This document shows, piece by piece, positions 11,501 through 25,225 of a DNA stretch of 64,000 nt. The DNA is from Macrocystis pyrifera. Its lineage: Eukaryota > Sar > Phaeophyceae > Laminariales > Laminariaceae. The first letter of the stretch is position 1; each line of letters begins with the position of its first letter. The stretch lies in assembly GCA_031763025.1 (NCBI GenBank), contig JASSKH010000024.1, forward strand, positions 7,010,523-7,074,522, written 5' to 3'. Below the pieces are notes generated by a model. The model saw only the letters and a list, made by a program, of their open reading frames with translations. It made no database searches and was not told the DNA's origin. The position numbers and the translations under genes are program-made.

Positions 11501-11818
11501 AGCCGCCTGACGAGGTGCAGGTGAAGGCTTCCGCGCTACGGTTACCTTCCCACCGTGCGGATGGCCGAGGATAGGGAACGCAAACGGCAGAATAGAATGG
11601 GATAAAATGCGCCTTTTACCGCGCGATGGAGAGGTGCCCGATCAGGGGGTCCAGCAAAATGCCCCCCCCCCCCCCCCCTCTTAACTCCCCCTCTCCTCCC
11701 TCTACCCCCCCCCCCCCCCCCCCCGCCTAATATATTATATATGGGTTGGGTTGGCGTCGGTTGGCAACGACACTGTAAAACTTGCCGCTCACTACGTGAG
11801 CTAGACATCCAGGGTATC

Positions 11819-11851
<33 letters not shown>

Positions 11852-14800
11852 GCGGTCGCCCACAGCTGGTCGTCGAGTTAGATCATTTGCACGAAGTAAA
11901 GAACCTTTACTCTGAACTAGGGAATTGATCGTATCGCGTAGTGTTCAAGGTAAGGCACCCAAGAGGCAGTTACATAGTACTCCCATTGCTGTCTCTGGAA
12001 GTGGCTACATCGGAAATTAAACTAACTCATCGAAGCTGTCATCCATATGCAAGTCCGCCTCACAAGCGGTTCTTAGTAGGATGCAGCTCACCCTTCATGC
12101 GACTCACCGGACACCTCACGTTTCGCTTCGCGCTTGGTGCAAGCAATGTCTGCCTGGTCGGTGAAAACCCGAGATGCTCCGTCCCGGCATTGTAGGGATG
12201 CGAGGGTCTACGGTCATACGACTACGGCCATGCATGAGGTCGAGTACATCTCTCCTATCGAGTACACCCCCCCCCCTCCTCCTTGAAAGTCGAGCGCGGG
12301 GGTACCCAGATGTATGCGTGCAATACACCAGTACACCAGCTGGAGTGCTGCGAGATAGGGACGTACGTAGGCGTAGGTAGACAGAGGCTGCGCCAAATGT
12401 GCCAAGGACAGCCGTTCGGTTTCTGGAGTGGCTGGAGTGGGCGTTTGCCGGGGAGATACGCTTGTATCCTGGCTTTCTTGGACGCATGTTGGTCACACTA
12501 CGGTGGTATACCAGGGTTTATATATATATATATCACTGTATACCCACAGCCTACATAGTTCGGTCGCCCAGATGGTCTGGTGGTCACCTTCGAATATTAC
12601 TATTACGGGGTATCATAGTAAATAGGACCTACGGTAGACACAAAATACTATATATTTACCTATTTCTACTAACAAAATTTGGTCCTATTTGCTATTGGTC
12701 CCCCGTAATAGCGTATGAGGGCCGGGGTTCAGAGCCCGGAGGGTTCCCAAAATAAGACAAAAAAAAAAAACAAAAAACAATGTAAGCCGTTTTCTCATCG
12801 CGGGAAGCTGAACGAACCAACCTCAGTGCGAAAAAAATGAAGGCATGTTTATAGCGGGGGGGGGGGGGGGGGGGGGAGAGGGGAAGGCACCTGTGACCAC
12901 GGCTTGTCCACCAGCAAAATAAAAGTGATGGTTCGAAAAAAAAAAAAATGCGTAGTGGTCACATCACGTGACATGCTGTTTTTGCTTCCGTGGTCACAGG
13001 ACTGGCTCCGAATAATGGAGCGGAAGAGTACCTCAGGTGAAAAAATTATGGCCAAACCAAATAACACGCAAGAAAAAAAAAAACAGCCAGATGCGCGTCA
13101 TGGCTGAAACACATCGTACACCTCAAACAGGAAAAAGCCAAATCCTTGCACGATAGGCACAACCTCATCCAGTGGGGGGGGGGGGCGCACACGAAAGGCA
13201 AAACGAAACAAAACGGAACGAACTGAAACGAAGCGAAGCAAAGGGAAACGAAACGAAAGCGCATCAAAACCAGAGCGAAAAAATGAGGTCAAATCATGTG
13301 GTAGGCTTCTACGGGAGCCCACAGTTAATAGGACCCATGGTATGGATAAAAACCTATATATTTACCTATTTTTACTAACAATATTTGGTCCTATTTACTG
13401 TAGTCCCCCGCGGTGGTGCTATTTAAGCGACCAACAAGACAATAAATACTTCCGGCTTCCGCGAATCTCATCAGAGGCTTGCATTGATCTCCGGCGCCCC
13501 CTCGCCGCGGGCTAGACAACATACAGGAGCACACCTTATCGTAACCAATATTATTTCTCCCGCGCGCACGTTCGCAAAAAGAAAAGTAGGCCTGATGGTA
13601 GTCGAACCCACGGCACAAATTTTGCTGATTACGTAGCACTACCCATCAGCCTACACGTAGTCACAACGCGGGAGTGTGTCAAGCTGTCCACTACCGAGGC
13701 TGGGTGTGCACGTAATGATGGCAGACGGCATGGCGAAAGCCTTGCGCGTGAGAGAAGTGTTTTTTTATTGTTATTATTTATCCCCCGGCATATTGGTAAA
13801 AATAAAGCTTAAGGTCACCACACTTCCACGTTCCAATTTCGCGTCGTGTGTCAATTTAGCCCATAGCTCCCGTTGCAACATCAGAGCAGGCTGCTGTTAC
13901 CCCTGGAGTTTGGGCACGTTGACCCGACCTGACCCCCGAGAGGAGCAGGTGAGGTGGTGGAATTTCTCGGTGCCTACCGGTCCAAGATCGTTACATAAAA
14001 CCGAGCGTCGCCGATTCTTAGCTCACCGTCGTAGTGCACGCCGTCATAGATGAGGAAGACACGTCGGTTGAGCCCCCGCTCCTCTCCGTACGAGTAGGCG
14101 TTGTTCGTCTGAATGTCCACCACCGTAATCATCACCACTAGCTTTTGGTGGTGGTGGTGGTGGCGGTGGTGGCGGTGGTGGTGGTGGTAGCGATGGCGGT
14201 AGCGTTGGTGGTAGTGGTGGTGGTAGTGGTAATGGTGGGGTGGTAGTGGTAGTAGTGGTGGTGGTGGTGGTGGTGGTGGTGGTGGTGGTAGCGGCGGCGG
14301 TGGTGGTGGTGGTGGTGGTGGTAGTGGTGGTGGTGGTGGTGGTGGTGGTGGTAATGGTGGTGGTGGTAGTGGTGGTAGTAGTGGTGGTGGTAGTGGTGGC
14401 GGTGGTAGTAGTTGTGGTGGTGGTAGTGATGGTAGTAGTAGTGGTGGTGGTGATGGCGGTGGAGGCAGAAAAAAAACAACGTGCCACGAAAAGAGCAGAT
14501 GTGAGGGGGGAGGGCAGAGGGGGGAGGGAGGGTGGGGGGTTAAAGAGGATGAGGGAAAGGGGTAAGGCAGCGTGAAGGGGTTGCCCGGCTGACAAGGTGG
14601 CCCTTTCTAACCAAAAGCCGTTCTGAGACTCGACTGAGCTTTCACGTTAACCGTACGAGCAGCACGACTAACAGTAGCACTACTTGCCCAGCGCAACAAC
14701 AACAACCATAACGTGAGCCGAAACGTTTCAGGCAAAAATGTGTTCCCTTTGCTGTTCTTCATCTCCACAGCCTACGTACCGACGGGGAGTTGGTTTGGGC

Positions 14801-17800
14801 GTCCACTTTTTCGCCGGCGCTCAGTTTACGTGGACACACGGCGGCAGGCCACCCCCCCCCCCACCACGAGGCAGTTACATAGTGAACCCATTGCTGTCTC
14901 TGGGAATGGCCACACCAGAAATTAAATCAATTCATTGATGCTGTCATCCATATGCAAGAAAATCGCCTCTAACGCGGTTTTTAGTAGGATGCAGCTCACC
15001 CTTCATGCGACTCGCCCAACACCTCACGTTTCGCTTCGCGCTTGGTCCAAGCAATATTTGCCTGGTCGGTGAAAACCGGACGTACTCCGTCTCGGCATCG
15101 TAGGGGTGCGAGGGTCTATGGTCATACGACTACGGCCATGCATGACAATGAGTGCACCCCCCCCTTCCTCGTGGGGGGATGTGAAATGATGTGTTAGAGG
15201 CGATGAGAAAAATAGACGAATAATGCGACATGGAGAGTTTGGTACACTATGCAGCAGCGAGAAAACGGTCGCCGTCCTAGGAGACAGATGGTGGCCACAG
15301 GCGGCAAAACAGGAAGGCGACGAGATAACAAAAAAAAAAAACTTTTATGTAATATACTGAAAAAATACGTAGTGAGCGCCCAAATATTGGAGGTGCCTCT
15401 ATTGGGAGCAGGAATGGTGCTCCGTCTCGAAAGGGATGCGCGGTCAACGGTCAAATGACCAAGGCAAGCAACAAATGAGTACCCCTCTCCCCCCCCTTCC
15501 TCTTTGGTGCGAGCAATGCCTGCCTGCCTGGTCGGTGAAAACCCGACGTGCTCCGTCCCGGCATTGTAGGGATGTGAGGGTCGGTCATACGACTACGGCC
15601 ATGCATGATAATGAGTACATCCCCCCCCCCCCCCTCATATATATAAATATTATAGGGCAAATGCCAAAATCAGGTATACCTGATCCGTTTGAGCCAAAAT
15701 CAGGTACATACTAAAACCAAGTAAAAAACGCGCGCCACGAGCGGTGTGATGTCCATGACAATCCGGAAAAAAAAGAATACGCCTAAAGCATTAAGCGTGC
15801 CACATGGCCTCTAAAATCGGAATTGTCTTATGTTCTTCAGGGTGTAGGTACCACGGGCTCCGCTTGGACCTGCAAAGAGTCACTATTAATATGCTTCGTT
15901 AGTTTCGCCACGGCGGGAGCGCCAAGAGTATTTACTCTGGCGCCCCCCCCCCCCCCCGTTGACAGCTTTAAAGCTTCCAGACCGTCCTCGCGGAACCGCC
16001 TGCTCGGCACGAAATTATCTTGCCGTACCAAACCTGAAACCACCTCGACGCGGGGTGGTGCAGACGAAACGCCGAGTGTCCGTGGTGCTGTAAAGACTGC
16101 TGTAAACGTAGAAAACAACAGAGCAGTACACACGACAACTATCTGAAGCACATGGCACACTTCAAAGGAGAAAAAGTGAAACCAGCGTACGCATGTATGC
16201 ATGTATGTATATACGCTGTACGTGCTTTTACGTACGACGTACGAATACAGAGTGTATACGTCAATACAGAAGAATTTCAACTGAGGGAGGGCAGACGCAT
16301 ACGGAGAGAAAACACAGTGTACGTATGGCCTCCTCTCTGATTGGTTCAAAGTTGGCCAAAATCAGTTGAAAGCTAGACAGAGTAGAAAAAATCAGGTGTA
16401 CCTTGGCCTTTTCGTGCCAAAATCAGTTACAATGTCAGCTTGGCCAATAGCAGGGCTCCTGGTGTGTGTTTTATACTTGATTTCAGTATGTAACTGTTTT
16501 TGGCACGAAAGTGGCCAGGTATACCTGATTTTGGCAAAAACCCAATTTTATATGTTTTTTTTTTTTTTACTTTCCAGCCCACTCGTAGGAGGTTTTACCC
16601 TCGACGATCTTCTGGACAAGCCGTGGTCACAGGTGTCGTCCCTTCTCTCCCCCCCGGTACGTGCCTTTTAGTTTTTATCGCGCATAGGGTTCAGCATTCC
16701 CACTGCTCGTCGACTTTCATCGAATGTACAGCTAACTCACGCTCTCGCGCTTTCCGCTAATCAATTTTATGCAAGAAAAAGTCCCTACGAGCATGCACTC
16801 GGTGAGACTCGAACTCACGAAATTGATCTTGATAGGCTCGCGGACCACCTACCAAGCCACCGGGGACGCCGGCCATATGTAGGTTGGGTTGGCGTCGGTT
16901 GGCAACGACACTGTAAAACATGCCGCTCACTACGTGAGCTAGACAACCAGGGTACCGTGTTTTGGCGGTCGCCCACAGCTGGTCGTCGAGTGAGATCATT
17001 TGTGCGAGGTAAAGAACCTTTACTCTGCACAAGGGAATTGATCGTATCACGTAGTGTTCAAGGTAAGGCACCCAAGAGGCAGTTACATAGTACTCCCATT
17101 GCTGTCTCTGGAAGTGGCCACACCAGAAATGAAATCAATTCATTGAAGCTGTCATCCATATGCAAGAAAATCGCCTCTAAAGCGGTTCTTAGTAGGATGC
17201 AGCTCACCCTTCATGCGATTCGCCCAACACCTCACGGCGCTTCGCGCTTGGTGCAAGCAATGTCTGCCTGGTCGGTGAAAACCCGACGTGCTCCGTCCCG
17301 GCATTGTAGGGATGCGAGGGTCTATGGTCATACGACTACGGCTATGCATGAGATCGAGTACATCTCTCCTATCGAGTACACCCCCCCCCCCCCCTTCTTC
17401 ACACCCACCTTCTTCGAGAGAATGGAAAGTTCGATCTCCCCCCCCCAGCTCTTGTCATTCGAGATCCACGCGCAATACTCCTCGGGCGTTTTGCCGAGGA
17501 TGCCCTGGTCGACAGCACAAGACCAACCATGGCGCGAGACTATTAAACAAAAAAAAGCGGCGGCGAAAATGTTTTTTGTGTCACAGCGGGTGTATGTACA
17601 GCAATATACATACACATGGAGCCACAAACAGATTAAACTAGCCCCCGCCAAAGCTACTACACCCATGTTTTTAGGGGGGGAAAGACTTGGATCTGGTGTG
17701 GGATACTTTTTTCAACAGCAAAATGGTAGGGCTGGGAGCCAACTAACCGTTTTTTATTTCGTACTGGTGTTTCTTAACAACAACAACAAAAACAAAACGT

Positions 17801-20800
17801 CATCCGAGCCACAACAAACACGACAGTCAGATGAAAAACGCGCCGATTTTCGCAATACCTGACCAACTAAGTCAGCTATTACGGGGGACCATGGTTAATA
17901 GGACCTACGGCACGCACAAAAATCTATATATTTAGCTATTTTTACTGACAATATTTGGTCCTATTTACTATGGATCCCCATAACTAATGGCTTACCAGGT
18001 AGCCGGCAATTTTATAGCCAGCTAACTCACAGGCTTTCAAAATGGGCTATTACGGAGGCTCATAGTAAATAGGACCTACGGTACACACAAAAAACTATAT
18101 ATTCACCTATTTTTACTGACAATATTTGGTCCTATTTACTATGGTCCCCCATAATAGCAGTTGGCAGGCATAGCTTAGGGGTGCATGGGGAATTTTTCTG
18201 AGGCTCCTTCCTCACTCGATTGGTTGTAGGTATACTATTAGTAAGTCACCCAAGCACGGCTCTACGAAACGTTCAGAGACAGATCATCTACAGATCATCG
18301 ACAGCTCATCGATACAGACAGATCACCTACAGATCATCGACACAGACGTATCATCTACAGATAATCAATTCAGTTGATGATCTAGATCTTTCAAGGCAGG
18401 CAGATCATCTATCTGTATGATTTGTATGATCTAGCTCATGTTGCCGCGTGGGACCCGTATAACCTGCATGATCTAGCACATGTCTCCTGGGTTGGATCTG
18501 TGCTTCGCAGATCCTCCACAACCTCTTAACGACGGCGGGCAAAGAGCCACAGCAATAGATTATCTACAGATGGATCATGATCCATCTTTCTTCCCGAGGG
18601 GTACAAACGCTGTACGCCGAATTCAATGATGAATCAGTCCCATGGCGTACTGTAGGTCCATTTTGACGAAATATGCTGTAAAAACGGACGATATTGGCGT
18701 ACGAAGTTCATTTCTAGCTGAGAAGTCCCATCAGTCGGGACAGCGCTGCCCAAAAAAAATGCTGTTAGGCATGCCTTATCGTGCTATAAGGCATGCCCTA
18801 TCGTGCAATAAGGCCATAAGGCATGCCCTATTGTGCTATAAGGCATGCACTATCGTGTTATTAGGCATGCCCTATCGTGCTACTAGGCATGTCCCATAGT
18901 GCTATAAGGCATGCCCTATCGTGCTTGTAGGGCATATCCTATCGTGTTACAAGGTGTGCCCTATAGTGCTATAAGGCTATGAGGCATGACCTATCGTGCT
19001 ATAAGGCCATAAGGAATGCCCTATCGTGTTATAAGGCATGCCCTATCGTGCGATAAGGCATGCCCTATAGTGCCATAAGGCAACGCCCTCTAGTTGCCGT
19101 AAGACATGCCCTATCGTGCTACAAGACTATGAGGCATGCCCTATCGTGCTAAAAGGCATGCCCTCAAGTGCTCTAAGGCATGCCCTGTAGTGCCGTAAGG
19201 TATGTCCTCTATTACGGGGGACCATAGCAAATAGGACCAAATATTGTTAGTAAAAGCAGGTAAATATATAGGCTTTTATGTATACCATAGGTCCTATTAA
19301 CTATGGACCCCCGTAATAGTGCCGTAGAGCATGCCCTATAGAGCCATAAGGCACGTCCTCTAGTCGCCATAAGACATGCTCTATAGTGCTACGAGACTAT
19401 GAGGCATGCCCTATCGTGCTATAAGGCATGCCCTGTAGTGCCATAAGGCATGTCCTCTAGTGCCGTAAGGCATGCCCTATAGTGCCATACGGCATGCCAG
19501 TCTCATAGAATGATCAGCCTCGTTCACGCAAGCGGGCGCTGAGCGTAGTGCCCCCCCCGGGACATAAAAAGAGTATATTCCCATATCATAGCACTGGTAT
19601 CACGGTGGCCCCAAATATGCAGGCCCAAAACGGGGGGAGGGAGGCTTCCCGATGTTTTTATCAAGAATACAAATGAATGCACTCGCAGCATCGACGGGAA
19701 GCCTATCATCAACCGCAAAATTGCGCACAGACAACATTTTCGATTCACGCAGTAGTTTTTGAGATATATATAGATACAACTATAATTACGATTTTTGAGG
19801 TCGTTGTCACTTGCTAGCTCTTGGCAGACAGACCGACTGATAGACAGCTCTTCGCGAACAGCCCTTCTTCTTTGAAACAGCCGAACAGCCAAACAACCAA
19901 ACAACCTTTCTTCTTTCTTCTTCGCAAACTGCAACCAATAGACAGCTCTTCGCACAACGCCTAGAAGAGGCGTCTCGCCTTCGACGAACGGCATCTAGAT
20001 GCAGCTGTAGGCGGCCAAGCTGCTTGCTGCTGTCTGCTGGTGCTGCAACCCCCCCCGCCTCTCTCTTCTCCACGCCCCCTAAGCTCACCTCCCCCTCGTC
20101 GAGAGGCGCGTGGTCCTCGCCCTCTGGCAAGAGAGCGGCAACGACAAAGACCGACCTGGTGCCGACTGTTGTTTGCGACCGGTGCACGGACCAGCACTTA
20201 CTTACTTGCCCAAGAACTCCGCGCCTGGTGGCAAAAACGTGGCCTTCGCCACCTGCGAGGATCTCATGTGCGATGGTGGCGGGACCATCCTGTATTGGGC
20301 AAACCAACTGCGAGTTATGTGCTCGCCCGATCAAGGAAGGGACTGTCTCGTACCCCCTCGAGACTGCTGACAGTGGTGAATGTCTTGGGTCTATTGTTGA
20401 ATGCCGTATGTTGCCAGTACGTTTTTTTGGGGTTTTCAATTGCCTTTTTGCATCAAACCTACCTCAAAGCGTTTGTTATTTTTTGGACTCATCCATGCTC
20501 GTTCTTTCCCCTTCGTGCGTTGCGTCGGCTCCTCTTACACAGTGCACGCGAACGCGCACATGCACAACTGTTTGCGGGACGTGAACGAAGGAACGGAGGA
20601 TTCAGCTGTTGCCGTCACCGCACCGAACGATGTGAGTGCTGCTGCTACTGTGGTGCATTTTCGGTGCACACGATTTCTGTGTGTACATGTTTTGGTGACC
20701 CTACGTACCCCCTTTGCTCGTTTTCGGCTGCTGCTGCTGCTGCTGCTGCTGTCAGCGCCACGCCATGAGTGCTGCTGCTGTGCACCTGCTGCTCCTGTGC

Positions 20801-22181
20801 ACTTGCTGCTGCTGTGCACTAGCTGCTGCTGTAGTGCTGCTGCGTTGTTGCCGTGCATCATGCTGGAAGTGTACATATTTTCGGATCGTCAATAAAATTC
20901 CGTAGGTTTCGCGATGGCGGCATACTAGGGTACATCATGCTTTTTTTCTTCCATATTTTCATATCGTTGCTATGCTGCTGCTGCTGCTGCTGCCAACGCT
21001 GCTGCTGCCAACGCTGCGGCGATTCATTGCAGCTTCTGCTGCTGCTAATGCTGTACCAGGTAGCTGCTTCTGCTGCTGCTAATGCTGCCGCAATATCCAC
21101 TGACTGCTGAATGTTCGTATGTACTCGGATTATTGTTTTTATTGGTCGTTTTTGTACCCAAATTGTTCTTTTGATACGTGAAAAATATTTTTGTCGTTTT
21201 GCTCCTGCATTTTGCATACGTACTGCTTTTTCTCGTTTTTGGCTTGATTTTTTTTTCCTATCGTTGCTATACGTTGCTATGCTGCTGCTTGCTGCTGCTG
21301 CGTGGTTGCCGTACATCATGCTGCACTTGTGTGTGTACATATTTCTGTATCGTCACTGAATTTCCGTAGGTTTTGCGATCGCGGCATACCAGGGTACATA
21401 GTTTTCTTCTTCCTTATTTTCATATCGTTGCTATGTTGCTGCTGCCAACGCGGATTATTGTTTTTGTTGGCCATTTTTGTACCCAAATGGTTTTTTTTAT
21501 ACGTAAAAAAAATATTTTGGTCGTTTTGCTCCTGCATTTTGCGTACGAACTACTTTTTCTCGTATTTTAGCTTGGTTCTTTTCGTATTGTTACTTCGTAT
21601 GCTGCTGCTGCGTTGTTGCCGTACAGCATGCGGGGTTGGGTCTATCTTTAGTGAGGTACCAAAAATACTTTTCGGACGGACTCGGGGTACATACTTTTTT
21701 TCTTCCTTCTATTCATATCGTTGCTATGCTGCTGCTGCTGCCAACGCTGTGGCGATCCGTTGCTGCTTCTGCTGCTGCTGCTGCTGCTGTTATTAATAGT
21801 GGTGCCGCAATATTCACTGAATTGAATGTTCGTATGTACTCGGATAATTGTGTTTCTTGGTCGTTTTGTCGTTTTGTGGCGCTGCTGCGTTGTTCCCGTA
21901 CACATCATGCTGGACATTATTTGTGTGCCTATTACACTTGTGCGTGTGTACATATTTCTGTATCGTCAACGATTTTTTTGTGGTGTTGCTGCGTTGTTGC
22001 CGTACATCATGCTGGACGTGATTTGTGTGTGTATTACACTCGTGTGTGTGTACATATTTCTGTATCGTCAATAATTACCGTACGTTTTGCGATTGCGGCA
22101 GACCAGGGTACATAGTTTTTTTCTTCCTTCTTTTCACATCGTTACTATGCTGCTGCTGCAGCCAACGTTGCGGCGATCCGT

Positions 22182-22213
<32 letters not shown>

Positions 22214-25168
22214 CTAATAATAATGCTGCCGCAATATTCACTGGATGTTCGCATGTACTCAGATTATTGTTTTTCTTGATCGTTTTTGTACCTAAATGGT
22301 CGTTTGAGTACCTGGAAAAAATATTTTGGTCATTTTGCAGCTGCATTTTGCGTACGTACTGCTTTTTCTCGTTTTGGGCTTCGTTCTTTCCATATCGCTG
22401 CTGGTGCTACTGCTGCGTTGTACATCATGTTGGTCATTTGTGTGTACATATTTTTGTTTCGCCAATGAAATTCCGTAGTTTTTGCGGTCGCGGCATACCA
22501 GGGTACATACTTTGTTTCCTCTTTTTTATCATATATTTGCTATGCCGCTACTGCTGCCAACGCTGCGGCGATCCATTGCTGCTTCTGCTGCTGCTAATGT
22601 TGCTAATGCTGCCGCAACCACTGCTCGAAGCCGTTGCTACTGCTGCTGCTGCTGCTGCTGCTGCGGCTGATACTGCTAATGCTGGCTCAATATCCACTGA
22701 TTGTTCTTATGTATTCGGATTACTGTTTTTCTTGGTCGTTTTTGCACCCAAATGGTCGTTTTGGTACGTTAAAAAATATTTTGGCCGTTTTCCTGCTGCG
22801 TTTTACGCATGTACTTGCTGCTTCTGCTGCTGCTGCTGCCGTCGTATAGCAAGCGATTACGTATTGCTGTTATGCCGCTGTAGAGCAGTACAAATAATGA
22901 ACTCTGCCCCCCTTCCCCCTCCCCCGCCATTCCCTGCACGCCAGTCCCGCCCCGCGCACCCTGTTTACTTCGATCAGGTCGGTGGCAAGTGCTACAACTG
23001 CCGCCTGACGGACTCCACCATCAAAGACGGAGACATCATCATCAACCGCAAAAAGACTCCCTTCCATTTCGCCTGCTCCAGGGCTTCGCGGAATTCCGAA
23101 GCAGTACGCCAAGCAGATTGTCTCCATCCAGGACGAATGAGAGGCAACAAATTGTTCCCACATTTCCCAAAATCACGATTATTTCTCCCTACACATACCC
23201 AACGGGCTCAACAGCGGACAGATCCACATTCTGGGCCTCCCGCCTCGTTACTACAGCAGCCTGGAAGACTATTTACGTATCATGTCTCATCCAAACTCCT
23301 ATGCTGGCTAAATCGAAATCGCGGCCGCCCAGCAACCGCCCAGCAACTATACAACATTTCCATAACCGTTGTCGTCGCCGGCACTGCTGCTTTCCCCTCT
23401 GTCCCGAACCTTCCTTGAAACAACAGCATGTATGTTGTATATCATCCACATGCCATGCACTACTCCACTCTCTCCCCGCACTGATGAAAGATGTTATCCT
23501 TATTGTTAGACGAATGTCATTCTTACTCTTGCGTCACCCGATCTTACGTTTCACATTACATTCACAAATAAACGCGATTATTACATCCTTCACCATTTCT
23601 TACACAAATACATTTAGTTTGGTTGGCTTTGGGTATCGCCCCAATTGCAATATAACTGCAATTGGCGTCATAACATTTAGTTTGGTTGGCTTTGGGCTAT
23701 TAACCCAATTGCAATATAACTGCAATTGGCGTCAAAGCCCAAAGCCAACCAAAACTGCAATTGGCGTCATAGCCCAAAGCCAACCAAACTAAATGTATTT
23801 GTACAAGAAACGACGGAATACCCACTCCGAAGGAAAGCCTTGTAGATATATATATATACACCACAGACTGGGAGCTTTTGGGCTTATTTTAGGCCTATTT
23901 ACTATGGACCTCAAAGGCACAGGAGATAGACCAAAAACCTATTACGGGGGACCATAGTAAATAGGACCTACGGTACACACAAAAACCTATATAGATACAA
24001 CTATAATTACGATTTTTGAGGTCGTTGTCACTTGCTAGCTCTTGGCAGACAGACCGACTGATAGACAGCTCTTCGCAAACAGCCCTTCTTCTTTGAAACA
24101 GCCGAACAGCCAAACAACCTTTCTTCTTTCTTCTTCGCCAAACAGCCAAACAACCTTTTCTTCTTTCTTCTTCCGCAAACTGCCAACCAATAGACAGCTC
24201 TTCGCACGGCGCCTAAAAGAGGCGTCTCGCCTTCGACGAACGGCATAGATAGGTGCAGCTGTCGGCGGCCAAGCTGCTGCTGTCGGTGGCGAACCTGCTG
24301 GTGCTGCAACCCCCGCCTCTCCCTTCTCCACGCCACCTCCCCCTCGTCGAGAGGCGCGTGGTCCTCGCCCTCTGGCAAGAGAGCGGCAACGACAACGACC
24401 GACCTGGTGCCGGCTGTTGTTTGCGACCAGTGCACGGACCAGCACTTGGTCAAGAACTCCGCGCCTGGTGGCAAAAACGTGGCCTTCGCCACCTGCTAGG
24501 ATCCCACGTGCGTGGTGGCGGGATCATCCTGACAGGGCAACCGACTGCGAGTTCTGTGCTCGCCCGATCAAGCAAGGGACTGTCTCGTACTCCCTCGAGA
24601 CTGCTGACAGTGGTGAGTGTCTTACGTCTATTGTGCATGCTGTATGTTGCCACGTCTTTTAAGGGTTTTCAATTGCCTTTTTGCATACAAACCTACGTCA
24701 AGGCGTTTTTTTTTTTTTTGACTCATCCATCCTCGTTCTTTCCCCTTCGTGCGTTGGGTCGGCTCCTCTTACACACAATGCACGCGAACGCGCACATGCA
24801 CAACTGTTTGCGGGACGTGAAGCACACGATTTCTGTGTGTACATGTTTTGGTGACCCCATGTACTCATTTTGCTCGTTTTCGGCTGCCGCTGCTGCTGCT
24901 GCTGCTGTCAGCGCCACGCCATGAGTGCTGCTGCTGCTGTGCACCTGCTTATCCGGTGCACTCGCTGCTGCCGTAGTGCTGGTACGTTGTTGCCGTGCTG
25001 TGCACCTGCTGCTCCTGTGCACTTGCTGCTGCCGTATGTAGTGCTGCTGCTTTGTTGCCGTGCATCATGCTGGAAGCGTACATATTTTCGGATCGTCAAT
25101 TCCGTAGGTTTTGCGATGGCGGCATACCAGGGTACATGCTTTTTTTCTTCCTTATTTTCATATCGTTG

Positions 25169-25225
<57 letters not shown>

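Larger units (their letters stand above)
19773..23845 (+). mobile_element. complex repeat unit copy 1 (4.07 kb), carrying decayed gene exons
   Basis: Begins GATACAACTATAATTACG and ends GGAAAGCCTTGTAG; the same ends bound copy 2 at 23994-27177. It holds a 5' cysteine-rich exon-like block (about 20040-20390), a CTG-rich middle made of 100-440 bp modules (about 20700-22860), a second Cys/His exon-like block (about 22930-23370) and an inverted AT-rich element (about 23610-23795). No transposase or helicase seen. Terminal inverted repeats are weak at best (TACAA). Confidence 0.75.

Noticed and set aside
14044-14595. Thr/His/Val-rich frames of up to 183 residues
   Set aside because: Products of the (GGT)n repeat; the only real coding sequence here is the OTU1 exon at 14141-14027.
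15837-16349. Minus-strand frame of 170 residues with VEVV...RFREDG, considered as the missing OTU1 exon
   Set aside because: The true exon (VVDIQT...YDGVHYD) was found at 14141-14027 with matching phase.
18765-19505. CRISPR-like regular repeats
   Set aside because: Units are contiguous with no unique spacers, in a eukaryotic intron; this is a minisatellite.
20024-23418. Long frames (up to 443 residues) rich in Leu, Cys and Ala
   Set aside because: Most of their length is CTG modules; only the short cysteine-rich blocks are conserved between the two unit copies, and those change frame.
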